Source: DAONJL01 sp035405645 [NCBI: bacterium]
GTDB taxonomy: Bacteria > JAGOBX01 > DAONJL01
Assembly: GCA_035405645.1 (NCBI GenBank)
Contig: DAONJL010000022.1
Location: 1-37,272 of the forward strand
Length of the DNA stretch: 37,272 nt
Direction of reading: 5' to 3'
Under the pieces are notes generated by a model that saw nothing but the letters and a program-made list of their open reading frames with translations, searched no databases and was not told the origin of the DNA. This document shows positions 25,514 through 33,776 of the stretch, piece after piece. The position numbers were made by a program, and so were the translations under genes. Within the stretch, counting starts at the first letter, position 1. The number at the start of each line of letters is the position of its first letter.

Positions 25514-26512
25514 ATGAATAATGATATTGAATTATTGAAAAAAGCAGAGAACTCGTTTAAAAAATTAAATCAAGAAATAAGCAAAATAATTATTGGTCAG
25601 GAAGATATAATAAAAAAAATAATTATAGCATTATTAAGTGGTGGTCATTGCTTAATTATTGGTGTTCCTGGTCTTGCAAAAACAATGATAATAAAGACAA
25701 TAGCGCAATTAGTTGCTCTCTCATTTAAAAGAATACAATTCACACCAGATTTAATGCCATCTGATATAACAGGAATAGAAATAATTGACTTTGATAATGC
25801 ACAAAACAAACGAGAATTAAGATTTGTAAAAGGACCTATATTTGCCAATATAATATTAGCAGATGAAATAAATAGGACACCCCCAAAAACACAAAGTGCA
25901 TTATTAGAAGCAATGGAAGAAAAAACAGTAACAATATCAGGCTTAAAATATAAATTAGAAACACCATTTTTAGTATTAGCCACACAAAATCCAATTGAAC
26001 AAGAAGGCACATATCCATTGCCAGAAGCACAATTAGATAGATTTATGTTTAACTTAATAATAAATTATCCTGAAAAAGAAAAGGAAATATTAATAGCAAA
26101 ATTAACAACATCAGATTATAATGTTGAATTAAATCCAATAATCACAAAAGAAGAAATAATTGAAATACAGAAATTAGTAAAACGATTACCAATATCAGAT
26201 GAAGTAATAAAATACGCAGTAGAAATAGCAAGACTCACAAGAAGAGAAGAAAAAGATACACCTGATTTTATTAAGGAATATGTTGAATGGGGCGCTGGCA
26301 TAAGAGCAAGTCAAAATTTAATATTAGGCGGCAAAGCAAATGCAATAATAAATGGTAAAGAATGTTGTGATTTTGAAGATATAAATTCAGTAATATATGA
26401 AACATTAAGACACAGAATAATTTTAAATTTTCATGCACAAGCAAAAAATATAAATTCAGATTTTATAATTTCAGAATTATTAAAATTTATAAAAGACAAA
26501 TTTTATAAATGA
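25514..26512 (+). CDS. MoxR-family AAA+ ATPase
   Basis: 332 residues. The MoxR group are chaperone-like AAA+ ATPases that help assemble or activate metalloenzymes and other complexes. Walker A is GVPGLAKT (50-57), Walker B is ILADEINR with D117/E118, and sensor-1 lies in LATQNPIEQEGTYPLPEAQLDRF. A C-terminal lid domain covers about 230-332. AAAGGA precedes the ATG. MoxR genes are often followed by a DUF58/VWA gene; here a DUF167 gene follows instead, so the client is unknown. Confidence 0.92.
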   Translation: MNNDIELLKKAENSFKKLNQEISKIIIGQEDIIKKIIIALLSGGHCLIIGVPGLAKTMIIKTIAQLVALSFKRIQFTPDLMPSDITGIEIIDFDNAQNKRELRFVKGPIFANIILADEINRTPPKTQSALLEAMEEKTVTISGLKYKLETPFLVLATQNPIEQEGTYPLPEAQLDRFMFNLIINYPEKEKEILIAKLTTSDYNVELNPIITKEEIIEIQKLVKRLPISDEVIKYAVEIARLTRREEKDTPDFIKEYVEWGAGIRASQNLILGGKANAIINGKECCDFEDINSVIYETLRHRIILNFHAQAKNINSDFIISELLKFIKDKFYK

Positions 26513-26518
26513 GTATAA

Positions 26519-26737
26519 ATGAGAATCGAAATAAAAGTAATAGCAAATGCCAAAAAAGAAGAAATAATAAAAACAGGCGAAAATGAATATAAAGTTAAAG
26601 TATCTGCACCAGCAATAGAAAATAAGGCTAATAAACGCTTATTACAAATATTAGCAGATTATTTTAATACTAACATATCTAACATAAAAATTATAAAAGG
26701 TGAAAAAACAAATAAAAAAATATTGGAAATAAATTAA
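26519..26737 (+). CDS. DUF167 (YggU/UPF0235) family protein
   Basis: 72 residues, close to the smallest size for the family. The conserved core KVKVSAPAIENKANKRLLQILADYF is readable from about residue 26, and it ends IKGEKTNKKILEI. Members are small alpha/beta cytoplasmic proteins of unknown function. It lies 6 bp after the MoxR gene and 3 bp before a short gene, so it belongs to that operon. Confidence 0.88.
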   Translation: MRIEIKVIANAKKEEIIKTGENEYKVKVSAPAIENKANKRLLQILADYFNTNISNIKIIKGEKTNKKILEIN

Positions 26738-26740
26738 AAA

Positions 26741-26908
26741 ATGAATGAAGAAAAAGTAAATGAAATAATAAAAAAATTAAAAGAAAATAATATAACAAAT
26801 TTAAAAGACGCATTAGATTATTATAAAAAAAATAATAAAGAAATAAGCGAAGAAGAGTTAATTTTATCAGGTATACAATATATTCTTGAACAAAAATATC
26901 AAACATAA
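26741..26908 (+). CDS. Small helical protein, 55 residues, unknown function
   Basis: It begins MNEEKVNEIIKKLKENN and ends GIQYILEQKYQT. It is not recognised, but it has a balanced, amphipathic, helix-rich composition with a mid-chain ISEEELILSGIQ that looks like a real folded unit. It starts 3 bp after the DUF167 stop, without a clear Shine-Dalgarno site, and would be the last gene of the MoxR operon. The promoter for hpf follows at once. A small domain of flagellar-regulator or response-adaptor type is possible, but nothing specific supports it. Confidence 0.55.
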   Translation: MNEEKVNEIIKKLKENNITNLKDALDYYKKNNKEISEEELILSGIQYILEQKYQT

Positions 26909-26920
26909 AATATTATTTAC

Positions 26921-26950
26921 TTGACTTTAATAAAAAAAATTATATATAAT
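26921..26950 (+). promoter_or_regulatory. Sigma70-type promoter for hpf-ptsN-hprK
   Basis: TTGACT (26921-26926) is followed after 18 nt by an exact TATAAT (26945-26950), about 40 bp before the hpf start codon. It is one of the two best promoter candidates in the window and lies right after the preceding operon ends. Confidence 0.6.
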
Positions 26951-26989
26951 AAAAAGAATATAAAATAAATTAAATATGAGGTGAAAAGA

Positions 26990-27538
26990 ATGAATGTAAA
27001 TATTACTGGATTACATATTCCAATATCAGATTCATTAAAAGAATACATAGAAAAAAAAGTAAGGAAATTAAAAAAATATAATGAAAAATTAACAGAAGCA
27101 GATTTCACAATATCAGTAGAAAAAAATAATAATATAGTAAAAGCAAAAATATATGGAAAAAATATAAAATATAAATGTGAAGAACGAACAAATGATATGT
27201 ATGATTCAATAAATGGTGTAATAAATAAATTAGAAAAGAGATTAAGAAAAATAAAAACAAAGAAAAAAGACCATTCATTGAAGGGTTTTAGATGGGTTGA
27301 GCATCAAATATTTGAAGAAAAATTAAAAAAATCATATAAAAAAGATGAAGAAATAGTCGAAGTAGAAAATTTTGAATTAAAACCAATGACAATTGACGAA
27401 GCAATTGAACAATTAAAATTAAATAGTAATAGAAATGATAAAAATAATTTCATAGTGTTTAATGATTCAGAAACAAATAAATTTTCTGTTTTATATATAA
27501 ATGGAAAAAATAAATATGGATTAATACAGCCAGAATAA
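26990..27538 (+). CDS. hpf: Long-form ribosome hibernation promoting factor
   Basis: 182 residues. It binds the 30S decoding region and, in the long form, pairs ribosomes into inactive 100S dimers during stress. The N-terminal RaiA/HPF domain (about 1-95) starts MNVNITGLHIPISDSLKEYI. The C-terminal dimerisation domain (about 125-182) has KPMTIDEAIEQL and FIVFNDSETNKFSVLYING...YGLIQPE. ATG 26990 is chosen because GAGGTG (26979-26984) lies 5 nt before it; a GTG start at 26981 would lie inside that site. It is the first gene of a cluster with ptsN and hprK. Confidence 0.92.
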   Translation: MNVNITGLHIPISDSLKEYIEKKVRKLKKYNEKLTEADFTISVEKNNNIVKAKIYGKNIKYKCEERTNDMYDSINGVINKLEKRLRKIKTKKKDHSLKGFRWVEHQIFEEKLKKSYKKDEEIVEVENFELKPMTIDEAIEQLKLNSNRNDKNNFIVFNDSETNKFSVLYINGKNKYGLIQPE

Positions 27539-27603
27539 AGAAAGAAGTAGATACAATTAGAATAATGTAGTAATTTATTATAAAAAGAGGAGGATTTTAT
27601 TAA

Positions 27604-28065
27604 ATGAAATTACTTGATTTATTATCAAAAGAAACGATTATTCCAAATTTGAAAGCAACAACTAAAAATGAAGTAATTGAAGAGTTAGTTGATAAATTAA
27701 TGAAGAGTGGAAAAATAAAAAATAAACAGGAAGTTTTAGAAGCAATTTTAGAAAGAGAGAAAATAATGAGTACTGGTATTGGCAATGGAATAGCAATACC
27801 ACATGGTATGACTGATGCAGTTGATGAAATACTGGCTGTATTTGGTCGTTCTGCAAAAGGTATAGATTTTGAAGCACTTGATGATAAACCAGCATATTTA
27901 TTCTTTTTACTTGTAAATCCAAAAGATATGTCAGGTCCACATGTAAAAGTATTAGCCAAAATATCAAGATTATTAAAACACGATTATTTCAGAGAAGCAT
28001 TATTAAGAGCTGATACTGCTGAAAAAATTCTTGAAATAATTGAAGAAGAAGAAAGAAAATATTAA
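27604..28065 (+). CDS. ptsN: PTS EIIA-type regulatory protein (PtsN/fructose family)
   Basis: 153 residues, one PTS EIIA type-2 domain. The phosphoacceptor is H67 in GIAIPHG, and the later LVNPKDMSGPHVKVLAKISRLL is typical of the fold. With no EIIB or EIIC next to it, and its place between hpf and hprK, it should be a regulator of the nitrogen-PTS kind rather than a sugar carrier. AGGAGG lies about 10 nt before the ATG. Without enzyme I and HPr in the window the phosphate source is unknown. Confidence 0.9.
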   Translation: MKLLDLLSKETIIPNLKATTKNEVIEELVDKLMKSGKIKNKQEVLEAILEREKIMSTGIGNGIAIPHGMTDAVDEILAVFGRSAKGIDFEALDDKPAYLFFLLVNPKDMSGPHVKVLAKISRLLKHDYFREALLRADTAEKILEIIEEEERKY

Positions 28066-28099
28066 GTAAGCAATATATAAATTAACTAACTTATTTCAA

Positions 28100-29053
28100 A
28101 TGGAAAATGAAGTTAAAATTGATGATTTTATCTTAGAATTAAAAAGTGAATTAAAACTTCAAAATTTAAGCGCTGAAATAAAATCACAAATTCCAATTTG
28201 TTCAAAAATAATATTTTGTTTTACAAATTACTTATTAAATCCTTCTAATCAATTTAATATAAATAATACTTTAATTTTATTTAATAATTTTGATATAGAG
28301 TATATAAAAAAATTAGATAAAAATCAGCAAAAAAAAATAATAGAAGAATTTTTAGAAAAAAATCAAATTCCTATAATTATTATATCTGATAATAGTAAAT
28401 TAGATAATGATTTAATAAGCATAATAAATAAAAAAAATATTCCTGTATATTCATCAGAATTAAGCGCAACAACACTAATCTCAAAATTACATATATATTT
28501 CTCAATCAAATTTTCACCGCATACATTAGTTCATGGCGTGTTAATGGAAGTATATGGAATAGGCATTTTAATGACAGGCAAAAGTGGAATAGGAAAATCA
28601 GAAACAGCATTAGAATTAATCGAACGCGGGCATAGATTAATAGCAGATGATATAATAGAAATAAATGTATCAGAAAATAATTTAATTGGTAAAGGCACAG
28701 AACAAATAAAACATCATATGGAAATAAGAGGATTAGGAATAATAAATATAAAATCATTATATGGAATAAGTGCAATAAAAGAATCAACTGTTATTGATGC
28801 AATAATAAAACTTGAAGAATGGAGTGATAATGTTGAATATGATAGATTAGGATTAGAAGAAAATAAAGAACAAATTCTTGATATTGAAGTTCCAAAATAT
28901 GTAATTCCAGTTAAAATAGGAAGAAATTTAGCAACAATAATTGAAGTAGCAGCAATGAATCAAAGATTAAAGAAAATGGGTTATTTTTCAGCAAAAGAAT
29001 TTAATAAAAAATTATTAAATTGGATACAGCAAAATGAAAATATTATAAAGTAA
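28100..29053 (+). CDS. hprK: HPr kinase/phosphorylase
   Basis: 317 residues. It phosphorylates and dephosphorylates a serine of HPr (or a paralogue) in answer to metabolic state. The N-terminal domain (about 1-130) is variable. The C-terminal kinase domain has conserved H145 in VHGVLMEVYG, the P-loop GKSGIGKS (160-167), then ETALELIERGHRLIADD. The family signature MEIRGLGIINI lies near 215. All expected motifs are present. It begins 34 bp after ptsN with no clear Shine-Dalgarno site. Its partner HPr is not in the window. Confidence 0.92.
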   Translation: MENEVKIDDFILELKSELKLQNLSAEIKSQIPICSKIIFCFTNYLLNPSNQFNINNTLILFNNFDIEYIKKLDKNQQKKIIEEFLEKNQIPIIIISDNSKLDNDLISIINKKNIPVYSSELSATTLISKLHIYFSIKFSPHTLVHGVLMEVYGIGILMTGKSGIGKSETALELIERGHRLIADDIIEINVSENNLIGKGTEQIKHHMEIRGLGIINIKSLYGISAIKESTVIDAIIKLEEWSDNVEYDRLGLEENKEQILDIEVPKYVIPVKIGRNLATIIEVAAMNQRLKKMGYFSAKEFNKKLLNWIQQNENIIK

Positions 29054-29066
29054 TGGAGTGATAAAA

Positions 29067-30230
29067 ATGAAAGCAATAAAATTAACAGAAAATGTTTATT
29101 GGGTTGGGGGCATTGACTGGAATTTAAGAAATTTTCATGGATATTTAACACAGCGTGGTTCAACTTATAATGCTTATTTAATTATTGATGAAAAAATTAC
29201 TTTAATTGACACAGTAAAATATTATTTATGTGATGAAATGCTTGAAAGAATATCATCAGTAATAGACCCATCAAAAATTAATTACATAATTTCAAATCAT
29301 ACAGAAATGGACCATTCTGGTTCAATACCTATGATTAAAGAAATAGCAAAAAATGCAGTAATAATTACATCACCAAATGGCGAGAAAGGATTAAAACTGC
29401 ATTTTAAAAAAGATTGGGAATTTAAAGTAGTGAAATCAGGCGATACATTAAATATAGGTTCACGAAATTTACATTTTTACTTAACGCCAATGATACACTG
29501 GCCTGATAATATGGTTACTTATTCTGATAAAGATAAAATATTATTTTCAAATGATGCATTTGGTCAGCATTTAGCATCATCAGAACGTTTTGTAAAAGAA
29601 CTATCAATAGACCTTGTATTAAGCGAAGGAAAAAAATATTATGCAAATATTGTTCTGCCATATTCATCACAGGTTCAAAAAATTTTACCTAATTTAGAAA
29701 AGTTGGAATTTAAATTTATTGCTCCAAGTCACGGTGTTATCTGGACTGAAGAAAATATAAAAATAATTTTAGAAGAATACAAAAAATGGTCTGAAAATAA
29801 AACAGAAAATAGAGCATTAATAATTTATGATACAATGTGGGGTTCAACTGAAAAAATTGCTTATGCATTAATTCAAGCTTTTGATGAAAAAAATATTTTT
29901 GCAAAATTATATAATTTACAAAAAATACATATTTCAGATATTATGACTGATTTAATGTCAGCAAAATATATATGTGTTGGTTCACCTACCTTAAATAATA
30001 ATATTTTACCAACTGTATCAGCATTTCTAACATATTTAAAAGGACTTGCACCTATTAATAGAATTGGGCTTGCATTTGGTTCTTATGGCTGGGGTGGGCA
30101 AAGTATAAATATTGTAAATGAAATTCTTAAATCAATGAATTTTAAAATGCTTGAACCAATTAAAATTCAATATATCCCAACAAAAGAAGATTTAGTAAAA
30201 ATTTGTGATGATATAATAAGACAAATTTAA
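29067..30230 (+). CDS. Flavodiiron protein (FprA type)
   Basis: 387 residues, a two-domain flavodiiron protein that reduces O2 to water, or NO to N2O, in anaerobes. The N-terminal metallo-beta-lactamase-like domain holds the di-iron ligands H78, E80 and D82 in NHTEMDHSG, with later ligands in MIHWPDNM, SNDAFGQH and PSHGVIW. The C-terminal flavodoxin domain (about 250-387) has IYDTMWGSTEKIA for FMN phosphate binding. ATG 29067 is preferred over GTG 29058 because GGAG (29055-29058) then sits 8 nt upstream. No rubredoxin gene is adjacent. It probably protects against oxygen; use of NO cannot be excluded. Confidence 0.92.
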   Translation: MKAIKLTENVYWVGGIDWNLRNFHGYLTQRGSTYNAYLIIDEKITLIDTVKYYLCDEMLERISSVIDPSKINYIISNHTEMDHSGSIPMIKEIAKNAVIITSPNGEKGLKLHFKKDWEFKVVKSGDTLNIGSRNLHFYLTPMIHWPDNMVTYSDKDKILFSNDAFGQHLASSERFVKELSIDLVLSEGKKYYANIVLPYSSQVQKILPNLEKLEFKFIAPSHGVIWTEENIKIILEEYKKWSENKTENRALIIYDTMWGSTEKIAYALIQAFDEKNIFAKLYNLQKIHISDIMTDLMSAKYICVGSPTLNNNILPTVSAFLTYLKGLAPINRIGLAFGSYGWGGQSINIVNEILKSMNFKMLEPIKIQYIPTKEDLVKICDDIIRQI

Positions 30231-30251
30231 AATTTCAGAAAGGAAAAATTT

Positions 30252-31490
30252 ATGAAAAATGAATTATTTAAAAATTTAGAAATACCAGAAGAAGGTGAAG
30301 AAATAAAATATAAGAATTCTAATATCATTGTGAAAGATAATCCAATAATATGTTTTATAGAAGGTGATGGAATAGGAATAGATATAACGAAACCATCATT
30401 AAATTTAATAGATAAAGGAGTGGAAAAAGCATATAATAAAACAAAGAAAATTTATTGGGTTGAAATATATGCAGGAGAAAAAGCATATAATAAATTTAAT
30501 AATTGGTTGCCCGAAGAAACAATAAAAGCAATAGAATATTTTAAAGTTGCGATAAAAGGACCATTAACAACACCAGTTGGCGGCGGAATAAGAAGTTTAA
30601 ATGTTACATTACGACAAAGACTTGATTTATATGCTTGTATTAGACCAGTTCGATATTTCAAAGGAATAAATACCCCAGTAAAAGCACCAGAAAAAATGGA
30701 TGTAGTAATATTTCGTGAAAATACAGAAGATGTTTATGCAGGAATAGAATGGAAAGCAGGTAGTAAAGAAGCATTAAAAATGATTGAATTTCTAAAGAAA
30801 GAATATGGAATTGAAGTTCGCAATGATTCAGGGATAGGAATAAAACCAATGAGTGAATATGCCTCAAAAAGATTAATAAGAGCGGCAATAAAATATGCAA
30901 TAGCACAAAATCGCAAAAGCGTAACACTTGTTCATAAAGGCAATATAATGAAATATACTGAAGGAGCATTTAGAGAGTGGGGCTATCAATTAGCAAAAGA
31001 AGAATTTGGGGATAAATTAATATTTGAAAATGAAGTAAATGAAAATAATTCAGAAGGAAAAATAATAATAAAAGATAGAATAGCGGATAATATGTTCCAA
31101 CAGATATTAACAAAAGCAAATGAATATGATGTAATCGCAACACCAAATCTAAATGGTGATTATTTATCTGATGCAGCAGCAGCACAAATTGGTGGATTAG
31201 GAATTGCACCTGGTGCAAATGTAGGTGATGAAGCAGCTGTATTTGAAGCTACACACGGAACAGCACCAAAATATGCTGGTAAAGATATGGTTAATCCTGG
31301 TTCGCTAATTTTATCTGGTGTAATGCTGCTCGAATATATCGGCTGGAAAAAAGCAGCTGATTTAATAGTCAATGCATTCCAGGAAACTATTTTAAGTAAA
31401 AAAGTAACTTATGATTTAGCAAGAGAAATGGAAGATGCAACAGTAATAAAGACATCAGAATTTATAAAAGAGATAATAAATAAATTATAA
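30252..31490 (+). CDS. icd: NADP-dependent isocitrate dehydrogenase
   Basis: 412 residues, the usual length for the E. coli-type dimeric enzyme. It converts isocitrate to 2-oxoglutarate and CO2 with NADP. The substrate loop [13 protein letters not shown] contains S115, equivalent to the serine phosphorylated by IDH kinase in enterobacteria. [18 protein letters not shown] keeps the Lys-Tyr pair, and VTYDLAREM keeps the Tyr and Arg, that select NADP over NAD. The metal motif NLNGDYLSD is intact. AAAGGA precedes the ATG. No aconitase or citrate synthase lies nearby. Confidence 0.94.
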   Translation: MKNELFKNLEIPEEGEEIKYKNSNIIVKDNPIICFIEGDGIGIDITKPSLNLIDKGVEKAYNKTKKIYWVEIYAGEKAYNKFNNWLPEETIKAIEYFKVAIKGPLTTPVGGGIRSLNVTLRQRLDLYACIRPVRYFKGINTPVKAPEKMDVVIFRENTEDVYAGIEWKAGSKEALKMIEFLKKEYGIEVRNDSGIGIKPMSEYASKRLIRAAIKYAIAQNRKSVTLVHKGNIMKYTEGAFREWGYQLAKEEFGDKLIFENEVNENNSEGKIIIKDRIADNMFQQILTKANEYDVIATPNLNGDYLSDAAAAQIGGLGIAPGANVGDEAAVFEATHGTAPKYAGKDMVNPGSLILSGVMLLEYIGWKKAADLIVNAFQETILSKKVTYDLAREMEDATVIKTSEFIKEIINKL

Positions 31491-31511
31491 AAAGTGAGGA
31501 GGTGATTATAG

Positions 31512-31781
31512 ATGGCAAAAGTAAAAATAACACATCCAACAGAATCAGAAGTAAAAAAAATGAATTTTGAAGATTGGGGTGAATGGAGTTGTGAAGTTAG
31601 TGAATTTCCATGGCAATATTCTGATAGAGAAACCTGTTATATACTTGATGGTGAAGTAACAGTAAAAACAGATGAAGGTGATTATTCTTTTAAAAAAGGT
31701 GATTTAGTTGTTTTTGAAAAAGGTCTAAAATGCACCTGGGTTGTAAAAAAGCCAGTTCGTAAATATTATAAATTTGGTTGA
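31512..31781 (+). CDS. Small cupin-domain protein (DUF861/EutQ-like)
   Basis: 89 residues, a single cupin barrel: WSCEVSEFPWQYSDRETCYILDGEVTVKTDEG followed in pieces by YSFKKGDLVVFEKGLKCTW. The usual metal-binding histidines are mostly absent, so it may not bind metal in the classical way. Members of this group occur in ethanolamine and ureidoglycolate metabolism, but no such genes are near. GAGGTG lies before the ATG. Function unknown; its placement 21 bp after icd suggests cotranscription. Confidence 0.85.
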   Translation: MAKVKITHPTESEVKKMNFEDWGEWSCEVSEFPWQYSDRETCYILDGEVTVKTDEGDYSFKKGDLVVFEKGLKCTWVVKKPVRKYYKFG

Positions 31782-31880
31782 TTTATAAATCGTTTGATAA
31801 TTGTGCTTTTGAATTGATTTATTATCTCAAATAAATAACAGGAAAAGAGAATTTTTAGGAAGAGAGTTAATTATTTTTTT

Positions 31881-32636
31881 ATGACAGAAAAACAAATAAA
31901 AGAAGTATATAATCAAATAAGAGAAGCAAAATATTGTATAGCATTTACTGGAGCAGGAATATCAACATTATCTGGCATTCCAGATTTTAGAAGCGGTAAT
32001 TATGAAATATGGAAAAAATATGACCAGACAAAAATTTTTGAAATAACTTATTTTTATAAAAACCCAAAATATTTTTACGAATTCGCAAAAGAAGCAATAA
32101 TACCAATGCTTGAAGCAAAGCCATCAATTATCCATAATTTACTTTCATTATTAGAAGAAAAAAAATATTTAAAATGTATAATTACACAAAATATCGATTT
32201 ACTACATCAACAAAGTGGTTCGAAAAAAGTATATGAATTACACGGGAGTCCAATGACATCAACCTGTTTAGAATGTGAAAAAAAGTATAAAATTGAAGAG
32301 TTAAAAGAAAAAATAATTAAAGAAAGTGTTCCTCATTGTGATAAATGTGGTGGTTTAATAAAACCTGATGTAATTTTTTATGGCGAACAATTAAATATAG
32401 AAACATTAAATAAAGCAATAGAAGAAGCAAATAAAGCAGATTTATGTTTGGTATTAGGTTCTACACTTGTTGTTTATCCAGCAGCCATTATTCCTGAAAT
32501 AGTAATAAAAAAGAAGGGCAAAATAATAATAGTAAATCGTGATAAAACACATCTTGATGATTATGCACTATATAAATTTACTGACCTTGAAAAATTTGGC
32601 AAAGAATTATTTGATGAAATAAATAATATAGATTAA
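31881..32636 (+). CDS. Sir2-family NAD-dependent protein deacylase
   Basis: 251 residues, a complete sirtuin. It removes acyl groups from lysines using NAD. NAD-binding motifs are FTGAGISTLSGIPDFR (start) and TQNIDLLH. The catalytic histidine lies in YELHGSP. Zinc cysteines form two pairs, CLEC and CDKC, followed by GGLIKPDVIFYGEQL. The late VLGSTLVVYPAA motif closes the Rossmann fold. It most resembles the CobB/bacterial-archaeal class. Nearby pta makes acetyl phosphate, a known chemical acetyl donor, and icd is a known acetylation target in other bacteria, so a link is possible but only inferred. Confidence 0.92.
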   Translation: MTEKQIKEVYNQIREAKYCIAFTGAGISTLSGIPDFRSGNYEIWKKYDQTKIFEITYFYKNPKYFYEFAKEAIIPMLEAKPSIIHNLLSLLEEKKYLKCIITQNIDLLHQQSGSKKVYELHGSPMTSTCLECEKKYKIEELKEKIIKESVPHCDKCGGLIKPDVIFYGEQLNIETLNKAIEEANKADLCLVLGSTLVVYPAAIIPEIVIKKKGKIIIVNRDKTHLDDYALYKFTDLEKFGKELFDEINNID

Positions 32637-32645
32637 AATAACAAA

Positions 32646-33773
32646 GTGAAAAATAATATTCTTCTTCTCTTTTTATTTTTTTTTCTTTTAAAAAATTTTC
32701 TTTTAGCGAAATATACAGATATAAATAAAATAAATAATTATTCTTATGAAACACATTTATATTCTTATTCTGTTCCTGTTGACTGGCTTGTATTATCATT
32801 AACCAAAAAAAATATTTTTTTAGGTTCAGCAGGAAGTATCGCAAGTGATGAATTTTCACATTATAGATACATAAATTTTTATAAAAAATTTTTAAAAAAT
32901 TTTAGTTTTGAATTTTCTCATTTTAGAGAAGAAAATCCAGATATAAATAGAAATGAAGCATTATTAAAAATATATTACACAATATCAGATAATTACTCAA
33001 TAAAAATACTTGGTGATGTAGATAGACAAAAAGAATATTGTGATATAGGTTTTGGAGTATTATATGAAATAGAAGAAAAAAGAAAATTTAATTTTGATGT
33101 AATATTTAATGAATTTCAATATAATCGAAAGAGTTCAGAAAATTCAAACAAAAGATATAATAAAATTCCAATACAATACAAAATCGATTATATAGACAAA
33201 AATGTAGAAAAAAATCTTATATTTATTTCACAAATAAATTTTTTACCTGAATCAAAATTTATTATTAGTGATACAACATTAATAAATACTGAATTTGATT
33301 TAAATAATTATTTTATCTTTAAAAAAATTTTTCAATTTCACTTAAGAGGTATTTATAAAAAAAATAAAGAGAAAAATATAAATCAAGAAAATGTCTATAA
33401 AAATGTAATTTTAAAAAATGGAATATTATTAAAAAAATTTGAACATTTTAATTATGGTATAAATTTTTTGTATAATGAATTAAATGAAAATAATATTATT
33501 AAAACAAAAAAATATATATTAACACCAGAAATTGAATATTTCCAGATAATAAAAGAAAAATATTATTTCTCACATACTTTATATAATTCATATATAATAT
33601 TAAAAAAGACTGGTGAAAAAAAAGAAAATGGCTATTTTATAAAATATAGATTTTTATTTAATTATAATTTTACTGAATTAAATTCAGTAAATGTAATACT
33701 ATCACTCGAAAAAAAAGAAAATGCAAGTATAAACTTTGGTGGAGGCGCATTACAATTTATTTTTATTATATAA
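32646..33773 (+). CDS. Putative outer-membrane beta-barrel protein, unknown family
   Basis: 375 residues, not recognised. The GTG start at 32646 is used because no ATG lies near the signal peptide (KNNILLLFLFFFLLKNFLLA). The rest shows alternating hydrophobic/polar stretches rich in Tyr, Phe, Asn and Lys, such as YINFYKKFLKNFSFEFSHF. It ends in GGGALQFIFII, an aromatic end like an outer-membrane insertion signal. It follows the sirtuin by 9 bp and meets the minus-strand pseudopilin operon tail to tail, 3 bp apart. An outer-membrane partner of the pseudopilus system is conceivable but unproven. Confidence 0.55.
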   Translation: MKNNILLLFLFFFLLKNFLLAKYTDINKINNYSYETHLYSYSVPVDWLVLSLTKKNIFLGSAGSIASDEFSHYRYINFYKKFLKNFSFEFSHFREENPDINRNEALLKIYYTISDNYSIKILGDVDRQKEYCDIGFGVLYEIEEKRKFNFDVIFNEFQYNRKSSENSNKRYNKIPIQYKIDYIDKNVEKNLIFISQINFLPESKFIISDTTLINTEFDLNNYFIFKKIFQFHLRGIYKKNKEKNINQENVYKNVILKNGILLKKFEHFNYGINFLYNELNENNIIKTKKYILTPEIEYFQIIKEKYYFSHTLYNSYIILKKTGEKKENGYFIKYRFLFNYNFTELNSVNVILSLEKKENASINFGGGALQFIFII

Positions 33774-33776
33774 AAA

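Noticed and set aside
29058-29066. GTG start for the flavodiiron protein giving three extra residues
   Set aside because: The GTG overlaps the GGAG ribosome-binding site. The ATG at 29067 has correct spacing and matches the usual family N-terminus.
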